Shown here: positions 8,406 to 18,121 of the stretch, piece after piece
Position numbering within the stretch: position 1 is the stretch's first letter
How the letters are laid out: every line of letters begins with the position of its first letter
DNA from: JAUCQB01 sp964586235
GTDB taxonomy: Bacteria; Planctomycetota; Phycisphaerae; UBA1845; PWPN01
Reading direction: 5' to 3'
DNA: 64,000 nt
NCBI GenBank assembly: GCA_964586235.1
Contig: CAZPIO010000021.1
Coordinates: 1 to 64,000, forward strand
Notes under the pieces: generated by a model
What the model saw: only the letters and a program-made list of their open reading frames with translations
Database searches by the model: none
What the model was told of the DNA's origin: nothing
Translations under genes and position numbers: made by a program

Positions 8406-9665
8406 GTGGCACAGCACGATCATCATCACGATCACCCGCAACAGGAGGAGTCGGCTCCAATAGCGCCGACCGAGGCCTTTGACGCGGCAAACCAGGCACT
8501 GGTCGACGCCCTGCGGCTCAGCTTCAGGGTGCTGAAATGGGTGATGGTCTTCGCCGTGGTGCTTTACCTGTGCAGCGGCCTGTTCATTGTCGACCGTGAC
8601 AAAAGCATGGCCGTCCAACTGCGTTTCGGCAGGCAGGTGAATATGTTCCGCGAGGGCGTCCATCTGGCATGGCCGTACCCGATCGATGAGGTAGTTGAGG
8701 TGCCCATCGCCCTGGAAACGCTTGTCCTGGATCCTTTCTGGCTTCGGATCAATCCTCAGGACCAAGGCAGGCCCCTGAGCGATCTGGCGCCGCGCGAACA
8801 GGGGCTGGACCCCGCCGTCGACGGGGCCCTGCTCACCGGCGACAAGGCGATCATGCACCTGCTGGCCCAGGCCCAGTACCGGATCACTGACGCGGACCTG
8901 TACATCCGCAACGTGGTCTACGACGGAAACAGGGATGCCGAGAAGGAGTTGCTCACCGCGGTACTCAAGAATGCCTGCGTGGCCAGCGCGGCCCGGACCA
9001 CCGCGGACACGATCTGGAAAGACACGGGCTCGATGGCGGCCGAGGTGAAGAGCCGGGCCCAGGCGGCGCTTGATCGCATGGGCGCGGGCATCACGCTGGA
9101 CAAGGTGGACGTCCCGAACTCGTATTACCCGCTGCAGGTGAAGGGGGCGGTGGACAGCGTCACCGCCGCCATGAACTCGGCGCAGCAGACGGTCAAGAGA
9201 GCAGAGGAGGAACGGCAGAAGACCCTCAACGAGGCGGCCGGCGGGTCGTGGGAGAAACTGTGGGAGGAGATCCAGGCGCTCGACCAGCAACCTGCGGGTC
9301 CGGAGCAGAATGAGACTCTGGCCCGTATCGGCAATCTCCTCGTGACACAGGCTGCCGGCAAGGCGGGCGCTCGCATCCAGGAGGCCCGGCAGCGGAGCGA
9401 GCAGATCGTGCAGTTGGCGCAAGCCCGCCAGCAGCAGTTCGACGCTCTGTACGAGCAGTACAAGCTGAATCCCCGCCTGTTTCGGCAGCGTCTGCTGGCC
9501 GAGGGGCTCAGAGACCTGTTTGCCAGCCCGGGCGTGACCAAGTGGGTCCTGCCGCCCGGCGACAACAAGGAGATAGACGTGTGGCTCAACAAGGATCCCG
9601 TGGAGTTCAAGCAGGCCCAGGAGGCGGGATCGCGCAAGAAGGCGGGGGTCGAGGCGGGCAAGTGA
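8406..9665 (+). CDS. SPFH/band-7 protein, HflK-like, His-rich N-terminus
   Basis: A 419-residue protein starting at GTG 8406. The N-terminus is histidine-rich (MAQHDHHHDHPQQ), followed by a membrane helix at about 44-64 (VMVFAVVLYLCSGLFIV) and an SPFH domain (DRDKSMAVQLRFGRQ, EGVHLAWPYPIDEV). A long coiled-coil-prone segment (about 240-370) follows, and the tail is charged (KKAGVEAGK). This is the third SPFH gene in a row, 39 bp after the HflC-like gene. The His-rich head could bind metal, but this is only compositional. HflK proteins often carry low-complexity N-termini, usually Gly-rich rather than His-rich. Confidence 0.88.
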   Translation: MAQHDHHHDHPQQEESAPIAPTEAFDAANQALVDALRLSFRVLKWVMVFAVVLYLCSGLFIVDRDKSMAVQLRFGRQVNMFREGVHLAWPYPIDEVVEVPIALETLVLDPFWLRINPQDQGRPLSDLAPREQGLDPAVDGALLTGDKAIMHLLAQAQYRITDADLYIRNVVYDGNRDAEKELLTAVLKNACVASAARTTADTIWKDTGSMAAEVKSRAQAALDRMGAGITLDKVDVPNSYYPLQVKGAVDSVTAAMNSAQQTVKRAEEERQKTLNEAAGGSWEKLWEEIQALDQQPAGPEQNETLARIGNLLVTQAAGKAGARIQEARQRSEQIVQLAQARQQQFDALYEQYKLNPRLFRQRLLAEGLRDLFASPGVTKWVLPPGDNKEIDVWLNKDPVEFKQAQEAGSRKKAGVEAGK

Positions 9666-9705
9666 GCCTGCCTCCGGCGGACCATGTGCTTCAATCGGAT
9701 CACGA

Positions 9706-10902
9706 ATGTCCAGTAACGATCAAGGTATCATTCAGACCGTCGGCCTCACCAAGGTCTTCAAAGACTTCTGGCATCGCCAGCGCGTGGTTGCCGTGGACAA
9801 GCTGGACCTCAGCGTCCACAAGGATGAGGTTTTCGGCCTGCTCGGCCCGAACGGCTCGGGCAAGACGACCACCATCAAGATGCTGCTGGGGCTGCTGTAC
9901 CCGACGCGGGGGCGGATCCAGTTGCTCGGCCGGTCGCCGACGGACGTGGCGGTGAAGGCCCGGATCGGGTTTTTGCCCGAGGAATCGTATCTCTATCGCT
10001 TCCTCGATGCCCGTGAAACGCTGGACTATTACGGGCGGCTTTTCCGCATCCCTCGCCAGGAGCGCCGCCGGCGGGTCGAGCAGTTGCTGGAGATGACCGG
10101 GCTGGTCCGCGAATCGCGCCGCCGCGTGGGAGAATACTCGAAGGGCATGGCCCGCCGGATCGGCCTAGCCCAGGCCCTGATCAACGACCCCGACCTCATG
10201 ATCCTCGACGAACCGACCTCCGGCCTCGACCCGGTGGGCACGCGGGAGATCAAGGATCTGATCACTTTCCTCAATCGCGAGAAGCGCAAAACGATTCTCC
10301 TCTGCAGCCACCTGCTGGCCGACGTCGAGGACGTGTGCCAGCGCGTGGCGGTGCTGTACGGCGGACGTCTGCAGGCCCTCGGGCCGATCCGCGAGCTGCT
10401 CAGCCAAGAGAACCTCACCCAGATCACCACCGAGAAGCTTGACCCGCCCGCGATCGATCGCATTCGCCGGATGGTCGAGAGCGAAGAGGGCCGTCAGGTC
10501 ATCAGTGTGTCGGCGCCGTCCGACCGGCTGGAGACGTTCTTCCTGCGGATCGTCCGCCAGGCCCAGCAGCTTCGCCAGGCGACCTCGGGTGCGACCGTGG
10601 GCGGGCGCATCGCCGAGTTTCTGGCGGAGTCTCCGGCCGACAAGACGGTGGTGGAATCGCTGATGGCGGCCGCGGCCGCACCCGCGCAAGCCCCGGCTGA
10701 CGCGGCACCGGCCCCGCTGCCCCCCGTGCCCGAGTCGGTGTCCGATGTGCTTGCGGACCTGGTTTCGGCGCCGGCCGCTCCCGCCGAGCCCGCCGAAGCG
10801 GTGGAGAGCCCGGCTCCCTCGCCGGAGCCGGCGGTGGACCTCAACATCATCGACAGACTCGTCGATCGTGCCGAGCGCGAGCCCCGCAGGCCCAAGGAGT
10901 GA
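9706..10902 (+). CDS. ABC transporter ATP-binding protein with Ala/Pro-rich C-terminal tail
   Basis: A 398-residue protein whose first ~300 residues form an ABC ATPase: Walker A GPNGSGKT at 47-54, Q-loop region FLPEESYLYRFLDARE, signature EYSKGMARR, Walker B LMILDEPTSGLDP and H-loop CSHLLADVED. The signature SKGM replaces the usual SGGQ, as is common in ABC-2 drug/NatA-like ATPases. From about residue 325 the protein becomes a low-complexity Ala-Pro-Glu tail of some 70 residues, not needed for ATPase function and perhaps an interaction arm. It lies between the SPFH genes and the permease, with 40 and 6 bp gaps, and should energise the adjacent permease(s). Confidence 0.93.
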   Translation: MSSNDQGIIQTVGLTKVFKDFWHRQRVVAVDKLDLSVHKDEVFGLLGPNGSGKTTTIKMLLGLLYPTRGRIQLLGRSPTDVAVKARIGFLPEESYLYRFLDARETLDYYGRLFRIPRQERRRRVEQLLEMTGLVRESRRRVGEYSKGMARRIGLAQALINDPDLMILDEPTSGLDPVGTREIKDLITFLNREKRKTILLCSHLLADVEDVCQRVAVLYGGRLQALGPIRELLSQENLTQITTEKLDPPAIDRIRRMVESEEGRQVISVSAPSDRLETFFLRIVRQAQQLRQATSGATVGGRIAEFLAESPADKTVVESLMAAAAAPAQAPADAAPAPLPPVPESVSDVLADLVSAPAAPAEPAEAVESPAPSPEPAVDLNIIDRLVDRAEREPRRPKE

Positions 10903-10908
10903 CGCCGC

Positions 10909-12291
10909 ATGTCGCGCATCTGGGCCGTCGCCCGCCACATGATCGCCGAGAGCTTCCGGACGAAGATCGCGATACTGTTTATCGTCCTCATCGTGTTGAT
11001 CCTGGGCACGATGCCCTTCCTGGTCACCGGCGACGGGCTGACGGTCAAGAGCCGCGTGCAGAACTACCTGGCGTATTCTCTCGGGTCGGTGGACATCCTG
11101 CTCTGCTTCCTGACCATTTTCCTGGCCTGCGGCACGCTCTCGAGCGAGATCTTGGAGAAGCAGGTGTTCATGGTGGTCAGCAAGCCGATCGCCCGCTGGC
11201 AGTTCTTCGTGGGCAAGTGGCTGGGCGTGGTCACCCTGAACGCGATGCTTCTGCTGATAACTTTCGGGGCCGTGTTGGCCTCGACGTGGTACCTGAAGAA
11301 CCGGCCGACGGCAGTGCCGGGCGACGCCCGGGCCCTGCAGGAGGAAGTGCTCACCATCCGGCACAACTTCAGGCTGTATCAGCCGGACTGGAATAAGGTG
11401 GCAAGAGACCGGATCCGCGAACTCCGGGAGAAAGGGACCATCGACCAGCTCGACCCGATGGGCGAGGAGAGCCTCCACGGCCGGATCGTCGACGAGGCCA
11501 AACGCATTTTCTGGACGCTGCCGCCGCGACAGGGCAGGGTGTTCGAGTTCCGCAATCTGCTGGTGGACAAGCAGAAGGACGAGTTTCTGATTCTGCACAT
11601 CAAGCCCCGGCATCCGGGCGGGACGGAAGACGCCTCGCTCAAGGCGGTGATCATCTGCGGCGACCCCGGCGAACCGGAGACCATGTCTCCCCAGATCAGC
11701 GGCGAGTTCGTCGTGGAGCGTTTCCACAACGTTCCCATCCGGACGTTCGCGGTGAACAGCCAGAACACGCTCTACGTCCAGGTCTACAACATGAGCGAAG
11801 CCGACTCGATCACCTTCGAGGGCCAGGACAGCTTCGAGCTGCTGTACCCGCTGGGCACGTTTCCCTGGAACACGTTCCGGGCGCTGGCGATCATCTGGTG
11901 CCGGCTGGCGTTCCTGGCCTCGCTGGGCCTGATGATGGCCAGTTTCCTGTCCTTCCCGGTGGCCTGCATGCCCTGCTTCCTGATCCTTGGTGTTGGTTTC
12001 ACAGGGTCGTGGATCGGGGAATCGCTCGAGTGGACGACGTCCGCGCCGTTCCGGGAGGATACGTTGTGGATTTTCGGCCCGCCGCTGCGGCTCATCGCCC
12101 GGGCCTTTGTCGAGCTGGTGCCGAATTTCTCGAAGTCAGATGCGGCCGGCAACGTCGTGGGCGGGCGACTGGTGACCCTGGTCTGGGTCCTGCAGGCGCT
12201 GCGAGATCTGGTGGTGGTCCAGGCGACACTCCTGGCGATCGCCGGATGCGTGATATTGACGAAACGGGAGCTGGCAAAGGTGACCTCGTAA
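10909..12291 (+). CDS. ABC-2 type transporter permease with large extracytoplasmic insert
   Basis: A 460-residue inner-membrane protein. Hydrophobic segments lie near 18-38, 52-77 and 104-124. A ~200-residue hydrophilic region (about 125-320) follows, then more helices at about 325-370 and 430-452. The block EILEKQVFMVVSKP with GKWLG marks the ABC-2/NosY class and is shared with the permease at 3969-4946. The soluble insert between helices 3 and 4 probably faces outside and could contact substrate or the exported protein encoded next. It starts 6 bp after the ATPase stop with a GGAG overlapping that stop, which implies translational coupling. Confidence 0.87.
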   Translation: MSRIWAVARHMIAESFRTKIAILFIVLIVLILGTMPFLVTGDGLTVKSRVQNYLAYSLGSVDILLCFLTIFLACGTLSSEILEKQVFMVVSKPIARWQFFVGKWLGVVTLNAMLLLITFGAVLASTWYLKNRPTAVPGDARALQEEVLTIRHNFRLYQPDWNKVARDRIRELREKGTIDQLDPMGEESLHGRIVDEAKRIFWTLPPRQGRVFEFRNLLVDKQKDEFLILHIKPRHPGGTEDASLKAVIICGDPGEPETMSPQISGEFVVERFHNVPIRTFAVNSQNTLYVQVYNMSEADSITFEGQDSFELLYPLGTFPWNTFRALAIIWCRLAFLASLGLMMASFLSFPVACMPCFLILGVGFTGSWIGESLEWTTSAPFREDTLWIFGPPLRLIARAFVELVPNFSKSDAAGNVVGGRLVTLVWVLQALRDLVVVQATLLAIAGCVILTKRELAKVTS

Positions 12292-12359
12292 GGTCGAAGA
12301 CTCGCCGTGGTGGGTTGAAGATCCGCTGCGGCGGAATGCGGTAACAGGGAGTTCTGCTG

Positions 12360-14372
12360 GTGGTCAAAGATGACGGCGGCCGTTATGTGGTCGAGCGCGT
12401 TGAAGCGCAAAGGTCAGCCACGCTGATCCAGGTGGGGGCCGTGCTTGGCGCGGTGGCCTGCATTGCGCTGGCCGCCCGGCTGCAGGCTCCGATCAACCAG
12501 CAGCGCAAGGACCTGCAGCTCGTCATCCAGGATGACATCTACAAGAACCTGCCCCCCGAGTACGGCTGGATCAGCGCCTTCGGCGGACCGTTGCGCGCCG
12601 TCTTCGTGAACTACCTGTGGATCCGGGCGCAGGCCCTCAAAGAGGAAGGCAAGTATTACGAGTCGCAGCAGTTGGCCCGGTGGATCTGCACCCTGCAGCC
12701 CCGGTTCCCGGAAGTGTGGAGGTTCCAGGCGTGGGAGATGTCCTACAACATCTCCGTGGCGACGCACACGGCGCAGGAGCGATGGCAGTGGGTTTACAAC
12801 GGCATCCGGCTGCTGCGTGACGAGGGCATCCCCAACAACGACCGGGTCGTGGCCTTGTACCAGTCGCTCACCTGGACGTGGTTCCACAAGGTCGGCGACC
12901 GGGTCGACGAGTACCACAATTCCTACAAACGGATGTGGGCCGCCACCATGGAAACGCTGCTCGGTCCGCCGCCGGTGGGGGTGTCTGACGAGCAGATGCT
13001 GGAGTGGTTCAGGCCCGTGGCCGAGGCCCCCGTGGCTCTCGATGAACTGATCGCCCGCCGGCCGAAAGTACAGGGACTGGTCAGCCAACTGAAGGACCTC
13101 GGCATCGACGTTCAGATCGGAACGAAGAACCTGCGCGTTTTTCACCCCCTGGAGGAGCTGTTCTTCAAGCCTTACATCCGCTTCACGCGGGAGACGGAAC
13201 TGGCCGGCCTGCGGGCCAAGCCTGTCGAACCGAAGGCGGAGGATCGCCCGTTATTCGAGTTCTTCTTGGCTTCATCGGGAGAAGACTTCGACGCCCTGCT
13301 GGCCTGGATGCGGGCCAAGGTCCTGCGCGAGCAGTACAAGATGGACCCCGCCTTCATGCTCTCCATGTCGAGCACGCTGAGCCCGGAAAAGCCCCTGTTC
13401 CTCGACTGGCGCACGCCCTGGACGCACGCCATCTACTGGTCGATGTACGGCATGAAGAAAGGCGAGGAGTTCCGGAGCGTCAAGGAGATCGATCGGCTCA
13501 ACACCGACCGCGTGATGCTCTATGGTCTGATGAGTCTGTCGCGGACGGGCCGCTACATCTTCCGAATCAACGTGGACGAGCCGTTCAAGTCGTTCCTGGA
13601 GATGCAGCCGTCGCTCCAGTACGTCGAGCCGATGCACAAGAAGTACATCGAGCTGGGCAAGAAATACGCCGAGCCTGGCGAGAACGTCGAGAACCGCACC
13701 TGCGAAATGCTGCGTGACGGGCACGTGAATTTCCTGGAAGAGGCGGTGATGAATTATTACTTCGCCGGGCGGCTCGACGAGGCCCAGCACTATCTTGACT
13801 ATCTGGCCAAGTACTATCCGGACCCCAACACCGGCAAGCCCAAGGACGACTACTTCAAGACGGTCAACGAGTTCATGAACAACCGAATCGCCGACCTGCT
13901 TGACAGCCAGCCGTCGGTCAAGGCGCTGATCGGCAGCCTTCTGTATCAGGCGTACATGGCCCTGGCCTCCGGCAAGAGCGATGAGTTCGGCGTGGCCGTG
14001 CGCACCGCCGCGTGGGCCTACGACAAGTACCAGAAGGATGCCGGCGACACCGAGATGAACCGCCTCCGCCTGCCGGAGTTTCCTTCGGTGCGAGCCGGGG
14101 CCCTGTTTGCCTTCCTCGCGAATCCCAACGTTCCCCTGTACGTGCGATCGTTCGTCTGGCGGGCCCAGGAGAGCGAGCAGGATGACCTGGTCCGCAAGTA
14201 CTGCTATCACTACGATATGCCCGGGCTGATGCGGAACATCGCGGCCGAATGCGAGCGCGAAGGGCTCGACTTCAAGCGGGCCTTCCCCGAGGTGAAGGGC
14301 ATCAAGGAGTGGCTGGAGCTGAACCCGGCCCCCGTCCTGCAGGAAGACATGGACAAGCAGAAAGGGCCTTGA
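12360..14372 (+). CDS. Membrane-anchored protein of unknown function, TPR-like
   Basis: A 670-residue protein from GTG 12360, preceded by GGGAG. One N-terminal membrane helix (about 24-44) is followed by a long soluble, helix-rich region with aromatic-rich repeats. Pieces such as NYYFAGRLDEAQHYLDYLAK (about 465-485) resemble TPR helices. I do not recognise a named family. It is the last gene of the SPFH-ABC operon (68-bp gap), so it may be the dedicated extracytoplasmic partner or assembly factor. Its TGA stop coincides with the left edge of an intergenic repeat (TGACGAG). Confidence 0.65.
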   Translation: MVKDDGGRYVVERVEAQRSATLIQVGAVLGAVACIALAARLQAPINQQRKDLQLVIQDDIYKNLPPEYGWISAFGGPLRAVFVNYLWIRAQALKEEGKYYESQQLARWICTLQPRFPEVWRFQAWEMSYNISVATHTAQERWQWVYNGIRLLRDEGIPNNDRVVALYQSLTWTWFHKVGDRVDEYHNSYKRMWAATMETLLGPPPVGVSDEQMLEWFRPVAEAPVALDELIARRPKVQGLVSQLKDLGIDVQIGTKNLRVFHPLEELFFKPYIRFTRETELAGLRAKPVEPKAEDRPLFEFFLASSGEDFDALLAWMRAKVLREQYKMDPAFMLSMSSTLSPEKPLFLDWRTPWTHAIYWSMYGMKKGEEFRSVKEIDRLNTDRVMLYGLMSLSRTGRYIFRINVDEPFKSFLEMQPSLQYVEPMHKKYIELGKKYAEPGENVENRTCEMLRDGHVNFLEEAVMNYYFAGRLDEAQHYLDYLAKYYPDPNTGKPKDDYFKTVNEFMNNRIADLLDSQPSVKALIGSLLYQAYMALASGKSDEFGVAVRTAAWAYDKYQKDAGDTEMNRLRLPEFPSVRAGALFAFLANPNVPLYVRSFVWRAQESEQDDLVRKYCYHYDMPGLMRNIAAECEREGLDFKRAFPEVKGIKEWLELNPAPVLQEDMDKQKGP

Positions 14373-14472
14373 CGAGCCGGCGGGTTGATCCCGCCGGTTC
14401 TTTCGCGGTCCGTGAAGACCACGGGGATAAACCCCGTGGCTCGTCAAGATCGCGGCTGCAAGCCGCTCCTAC
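14370..14472. repeat. Composite two-hairpin intergenic repeat (REP-like), copy 1
   Basis: Three palindromes lie in a row between convergent genes. 14377-14384/14390-14397 is an 8-bp stem with loop TTGAT, preceded by TGACGAG. 14419-14426/14432-14439 is an 8-bp stem with loop ATAAA, followed by CTCGTCA. These two are the same unit in opposite orientations. 14449-14472 holds ATCGCGGCTGCAAGCCGCTC plus CTAC, a third hairpin that reads GTAG-GAGCGG... on the minus strand. The unit recurs at 51602-51719 and 57050-57104. It could also act as a bidirectional terminator here. Confidence 0.8.
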
Positions 14473-14486
14473 TTCCGGAAGGGTAC

Positions 14487-16268
14487 CTACTTTCCGATCT
14501 GAAGCACCGCCCAGGCCAGCAGGATGAGCCCGCCGACTGTTGCCCAGCCCAGAACGAAGCCGATGAGATCTTCGCGGTAGCGGCGGAAGAAGCCGCGCCA
14601 TCGCTCGGCGGCGAACCAGCCGGGCAGATCGAGCAGGAGCATGTCCTGGCCTCGCTCCGCGGCCAGCGTGCCGGGCTCGTCCGACGTGTACCGCATCTTG
14701 TCGAAGAACTGGCCAATCCGCCCCTGATCCTCGGGCCGAGTCAACAGGCTGACCAGGACGAACAAGCCGAATCCGATCAACGTGGCCCAGCCGTAGGGGC
14801 CGGGTGTCCACTTGTAGACCAACTGGAGGTCGCCGGTCTTGAGGAAGGCCCACAAGCCGCCGTTCTGGCTGGAGTGCATCATCCGGCCCCAGGCCTCGCT
14901 GAGCGTCGTGCCGGCCGAGCCGGCGGCATCGGCATGACAGGTCATCAGGTAGTTCAGGGCGTAGTACACGCCGAACGAGAGGAAGGTTGCCGCCAGCGCA
15001 CCGTAGCGGTTGGCCCGCCTCCACAGGACTCCGCCCAGGAACATGATGCCCATGAAGGCCGCGATGGTCTCGGTGAACATGAAGGCGTCGAGAACTCGCT
15101 CGACCGTCAGGGCAAAGACGATGCCCAGCCCGGTCAGCCCCAGGCCGGACAGCCGGCCGACCTTCAGGATCTCCCTGTCGCTCGCGCCCGGTTTGATGTA
15201 GTGCTGGTAGAAGTTGCGGGTGAACAGGGCCCCGGTGTTGACCATGAAGTTCGAGCAGGTGGACATGTTGGCCGCCAGCACGCAGGCAACCATCAGGCCG
15301 ACCAGGCCCGGGGCCAGCAGGTGCAGGCAGGCGTAGCCGAAAGCGTGTTCGGCGTCATCCAGTGCGGTTCCCTGTTGGAGGAGCATGGTAGCAACGATCA
15401 GACCTGTGAATGCCCAGCCGATGGTGCACACCCGCTTGACGAAGGTGCCGTACATCTGGCCGACGCGTCCGGCTCGCTCGGTCTTGCCGGTGGCGTTCAT
15501 GGTGAGGATGTGAGGCTGGGCGGTGATGCCCACCAGCCCGTTGATCGCGAGCATGGCGATGGTGAAGGCATCGAGCTTACTGACCTCGCTGTAGAGCCAG
15601 AAGAAATCGGGCGGGAGCGTTTCGTGCATCCGGCCGACGCCGCCGACGGCCGACAGGCCCGCTGGGATGAGCATGAACGACAGCACGATGATGAGGAAGC
15701 CCTGCACGAAATCGGTATAGGCCGACGCGATCAGCCCGCCGAAGAAGCTGTAGAGGATGAAGGTCACGGTCATTGCCAGGACGACGCCGTTGGGCGAGAT
15801 GATCTCTCCGCCGGTGGCGACGGAGATGATCTTGCCGGCACCTTTGAGCATGGCTCCCTGGTTGAAGACGAACAAGGAGATGCCGAAGACGGTGTAGATC
15901 AGCCCGAGAGTGCGCCCGTAGCGGTCTTCGATCATCTCGCCGATAGTGGTTCGCCCACTGCGACGGTACCAGGGGCTCATCAGCCAGTAGAAGGGCGTGA
16001 TGAGCATGTTCTTCCACTGGTACCAGATGGTGGCGAAGCCGAGCTGACACGAGGCCCCGGTCTGGGCAACCGGGTTCTCGGCGTTCGTGCCGGTGCCGAA
16101 GGCCTGGCCCATCATCACCCACCAGGGCAACTGCCGGTCACCGAGGAAGTATCCTCCGCTGCCGTGGATCCTGCGTGCCACCCAGAGCCCGAAGAACACG
16201 ATACCGACGAAGTAGCCGATCAGGACGACCCAGTCCAGCTTCGTGAACACTGCACTACCCAAGACCAT
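14487..16268 (-). CDS. Sodium:solute symporter family transporter
   Basis: A 593-residue integral membrane protein of the SSS family with about 13-14 hydrophobic segments spread over the whole length. Diagnostic features are LDWVVLIGYFVGIVFFGLW at the first helix, GGYFLGDRQLPWWVMMGQAF (the classic SSS motif of the second helix region) and FGGLIASAYTDFVQGFLII in the middle. It lies 203 bp downstream of a sulfatase gene on the same strand, suggesting uptake of a desulfated sugar or other polysaccharide product; the substrate is an inference from context. An AAGGCGG precedes the ATG. The stop lies 15 bp from the end of the intergenic repeat. Confidence 0.9.
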   Translation of the reverse strand: MVLGSAVFTKLDWVVLIGYFVGIVFFGLWVARRIHGSGGYFLGDRQLPWWVMMGQAFGTGTNAENPVAQTGASCQLGFATIWYQWKNMLITPFYWLMSPWYRRSGRTTIGEMIEDRYGRTLGLIYTVFGISLFVFNQGAMLKGAGKIISVATGGEIISPNGVVLAMTVTFILYSFFGGLIASAYTDFVQGFLIIVLSFMLIPAGLSAVGGVGRMHETLPPDFFWLYSEVSKLDAFTIAMLAINGLVGITAQPHILTMNATGKTERAGRVGQMYGTFVKRVCTIGWAFTGLIVATMLLQQGTALDDAEHAFGYACLHLLAPGLVGLMVACVLAANMSTCSNFMVNTGALFTRNFYQHYIKPGASDREILKVGRLSGLGLTGLGIVFALTVERVLDAFMFTETIAAFMGIMFLGGVLWRRANRYGALAATFLSFGVYYALNYLMTCHADAAGSAGTTLSEAWGRMMHSSQNGGLWAFLKTGDLQLVYKWTPGPYGWATLIGFGLFVLVSLLTRPEDQGRIGQFFDKMRYTSDEPGTLAAERGQDMLLLDLPGWFAAERWRGFFRRYREDLIGFVLGWATVGGLILLAWAVLQIGK

Positions 16269-16470
16269 GCCGTTATCCGCCTTTCAAGGAAGAGGACACT
16301 CGCCAGCGCTCCATGAGGCGACGTCGGGCACAGGATACCGGATCGGTCCGGCCCGGGCCACCCGAGCGACGTGCAACGCGTGGCCGGCCTCCATGGGAAG
16401 ACCCGCCGGGCCAGGAAGATAGGTTCGGGCAGGATGGTCGCTTGATGCCGATTGGCGTTCCCGAGAGAGA

Positions 16471-17988
16471 TCACGGTCGCGATCGTTTCGCCTGACGAAT
16501 CTCGTGGAGCAGGCTGCTCAGCTCCTCGGTTTCCTTCGGTCGAGAGGAAGCCAGATTCTTCTGTTCGCCGCCGTCGTCGGCCAGGTTGTAGAGTTGCGGG
16601 GCCGGATCGTTGCCCGTTTCGATCCCGGTATAGAAGCTCACCTTCGCGCCCTTGCCGGGCTCGATGTACTTCCAGCTTCCCCGCCGCAGGGCGAGCCGTC
16701 CGGCGTACTCCACCAGGTGCTCGCGACCGGTCTTGGACTCGCCCACCAGCGAGGGCAGCACATTGAAGCTGTCCGGAGCCTCTTCCGCGGCAAGCTTCTG
16801 TCCTGCCAGCGCTGCGAATGATGCCACGAGATCCACCTGGCAGACGAGGGCCTCGCTGACGCCCGGCTTCACGCGACTGGGCCAGCGGACGATGAACGGA
16901 ATGCGCGTCCCGCCCTCGAAGAGGCTGCCTTTGCCGCCCCGCCAGGGCCCGGCAGGCTTGTGGTCACCGAGTTTCGCGACAGCCTCGTCCTTGTAGCCGT
17001 CGTCCACCACCGGGCCGTTGTCGCTTGTCAGGATGACCAGCGTGTTCTCCTTGAGTTTCAGGCGATCCAGCGTAGCGAGAATCTCGCCGACACAGGCGTC
17101 GAACTCCAGAATGACGTCGCCCCGAGGCCCCATGCCGCTCTTCCCGGCGAAACGCGGATGCGGTACCCGCGGCACGTGAATATCGTGCGTCGCGAAGTAG
17201 AGAAAAAACGGCTCGCTCTTGTGCTGTTCGATGAAACTGACGGCCTTTCGGGTGATCGCATCGGCCATGTCCTCATCCACCCAGCGGGCCGCCTTGCCGC
17301 CGGTCATGTAGCCGATCCGGCTGATGCCGTTGACGATGGTCATGTCATGGCCGTGGCTGGGGTGGACCTTGAGCAGTTCGGGATGGTCCTTGCCGGTCGG
17401 CTCCTGGCCGATCGGGCCGGCATAGCTGACCTGGATGGGGTCGTTCGGGTCGAGGCCGACCACGCGGTGATTCTCCACGTACACGCACGGCACGCGGTCA
17501 CCAGTGGCAGGAATGAGGAAGCAGTAGTCGAACCCGATTTCGAGCGGGCCGGGCTTGAGTTCGCCGTTCCAGTCGGGCTTCGGGCTGCCCAGGCCGAGGT
17601 GCCATTTCCCGACGACGCCGGTCTTGTAGCCGGCCCTTTTCAGAATCGAGGCCATGGTGGTGCGGCCGGGCTCGATGATCAGAGCGGCGTCGCCCGGCAG
17701 AATGCCCGTTCCCTTCTTTCGAAAGGCATACTCGCCGGTCATCATCGCGTAGCGGGAGGGCGTGCACGTGGCCGATGCCGAATGGGCGTCGGTAAAGCGA
17801 AGCCCTTCCTCGGCGAGCCGATCGATGTTCGGCGTCTTCAGCCGGGTGGCCCCGTAGCAACTGACGTCGCCGTATCCCAGATCGTCGGCGTAGAGCAGGA
17901 CGATGTTTGGCGGCGGCGCGGCTGCGAGGTGCGAGACGGCAAGCGACAGACACAGGAGACTGAGGAGACTTGGGAGGTTCTGTTTCAT
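16471..17988 (-). CDS. Exported sulfatase (S1, formylglycine type)
   Basis: A 505-residue periplasmic or secreted sulfatase. A Sec signal peptide (MKQNLPSLLSLLCLSLAVSH, cleavage near AAA) is followed by the metal-binding start NIVLLYADDLGYGD and the maturation motif CTPSR with Cys75, Pro77 and Arg79, which is the C-x-P-x-R substrate of formylglycine-generating enzyme or anSME. Later features include a VGKWHLG block, HDIHVPRVPHPRF and LTSDNGPV with the metal-binding Asp/Asn. It should remove sulfate esters from glycans. No maturase is recognisable in the window. It is upstream of the sodium:solute symporter on the same strand. A GAGAA lies before the ATG. Confidence 0.93.
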   Translation of the reverse strand: MKQNLPSLLSLLCLSLAVSHLAAAPPPNIVLLYADDLGYGDVSCYGATRLKTPNIDRLAEEGLRFTDAHSASATCTPSRYAMMTGEYAFRKKGTGILPGDAALIIEPGRTTMASILKRAGYKTGVVGKWHLGLGSPKPDWNGELKPGPLEIGFDYCFLIPATGDRVPCVYVENHRVVGLDPNDPIQVSYAGPIGQEPTGKDHPELLKVHPSHGHDMTIVNGISRIGYMTGGKAARWVDEDMADAITRKAVSFIEQHKSEPFFLYFATHDIHVPRVPHPRFAGKSGMGPRGDVILEFDACVGEILATLDRLKLKENTLVILTSDNGPVVDDGYKDEAVAKLGDHKPAGPWRGGKGSLFEGGTRIPFIVRWPSRVKPGVSEALVCQVDLVASFAALAGQKLAAEEAPDSFNVLPSLVGESKTGREHLVEYAGRLALRRGSWKYIEPGKGAKVSFYTGIETGNDPAPQLYNLADDGGEQKNLASSRPKETEELSSLLHEIRQAKRSRP

Positions 17989-18121
17989 GGTCGTTCTCCT
18001 TTCTCGAAGGCGGGACTACCCTAAGACAGAACGCCAAGCACGAGGTTGGTGCCCTGCGGGCAGCAGAAGCACGGCCCGTCGCTGACGCTCCGGGTTCTGT
18101 CAGATCTCCTCAGCGTATGCC

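Noticed and set aside
18021..18101. GACAGAAC and GTTCTGTC as an 8-bp inverted repeat between the sulfatase and the AttH remnant.
   Set aside because: Short and about 65 bp apart; likely chance in GC-rich sequence.
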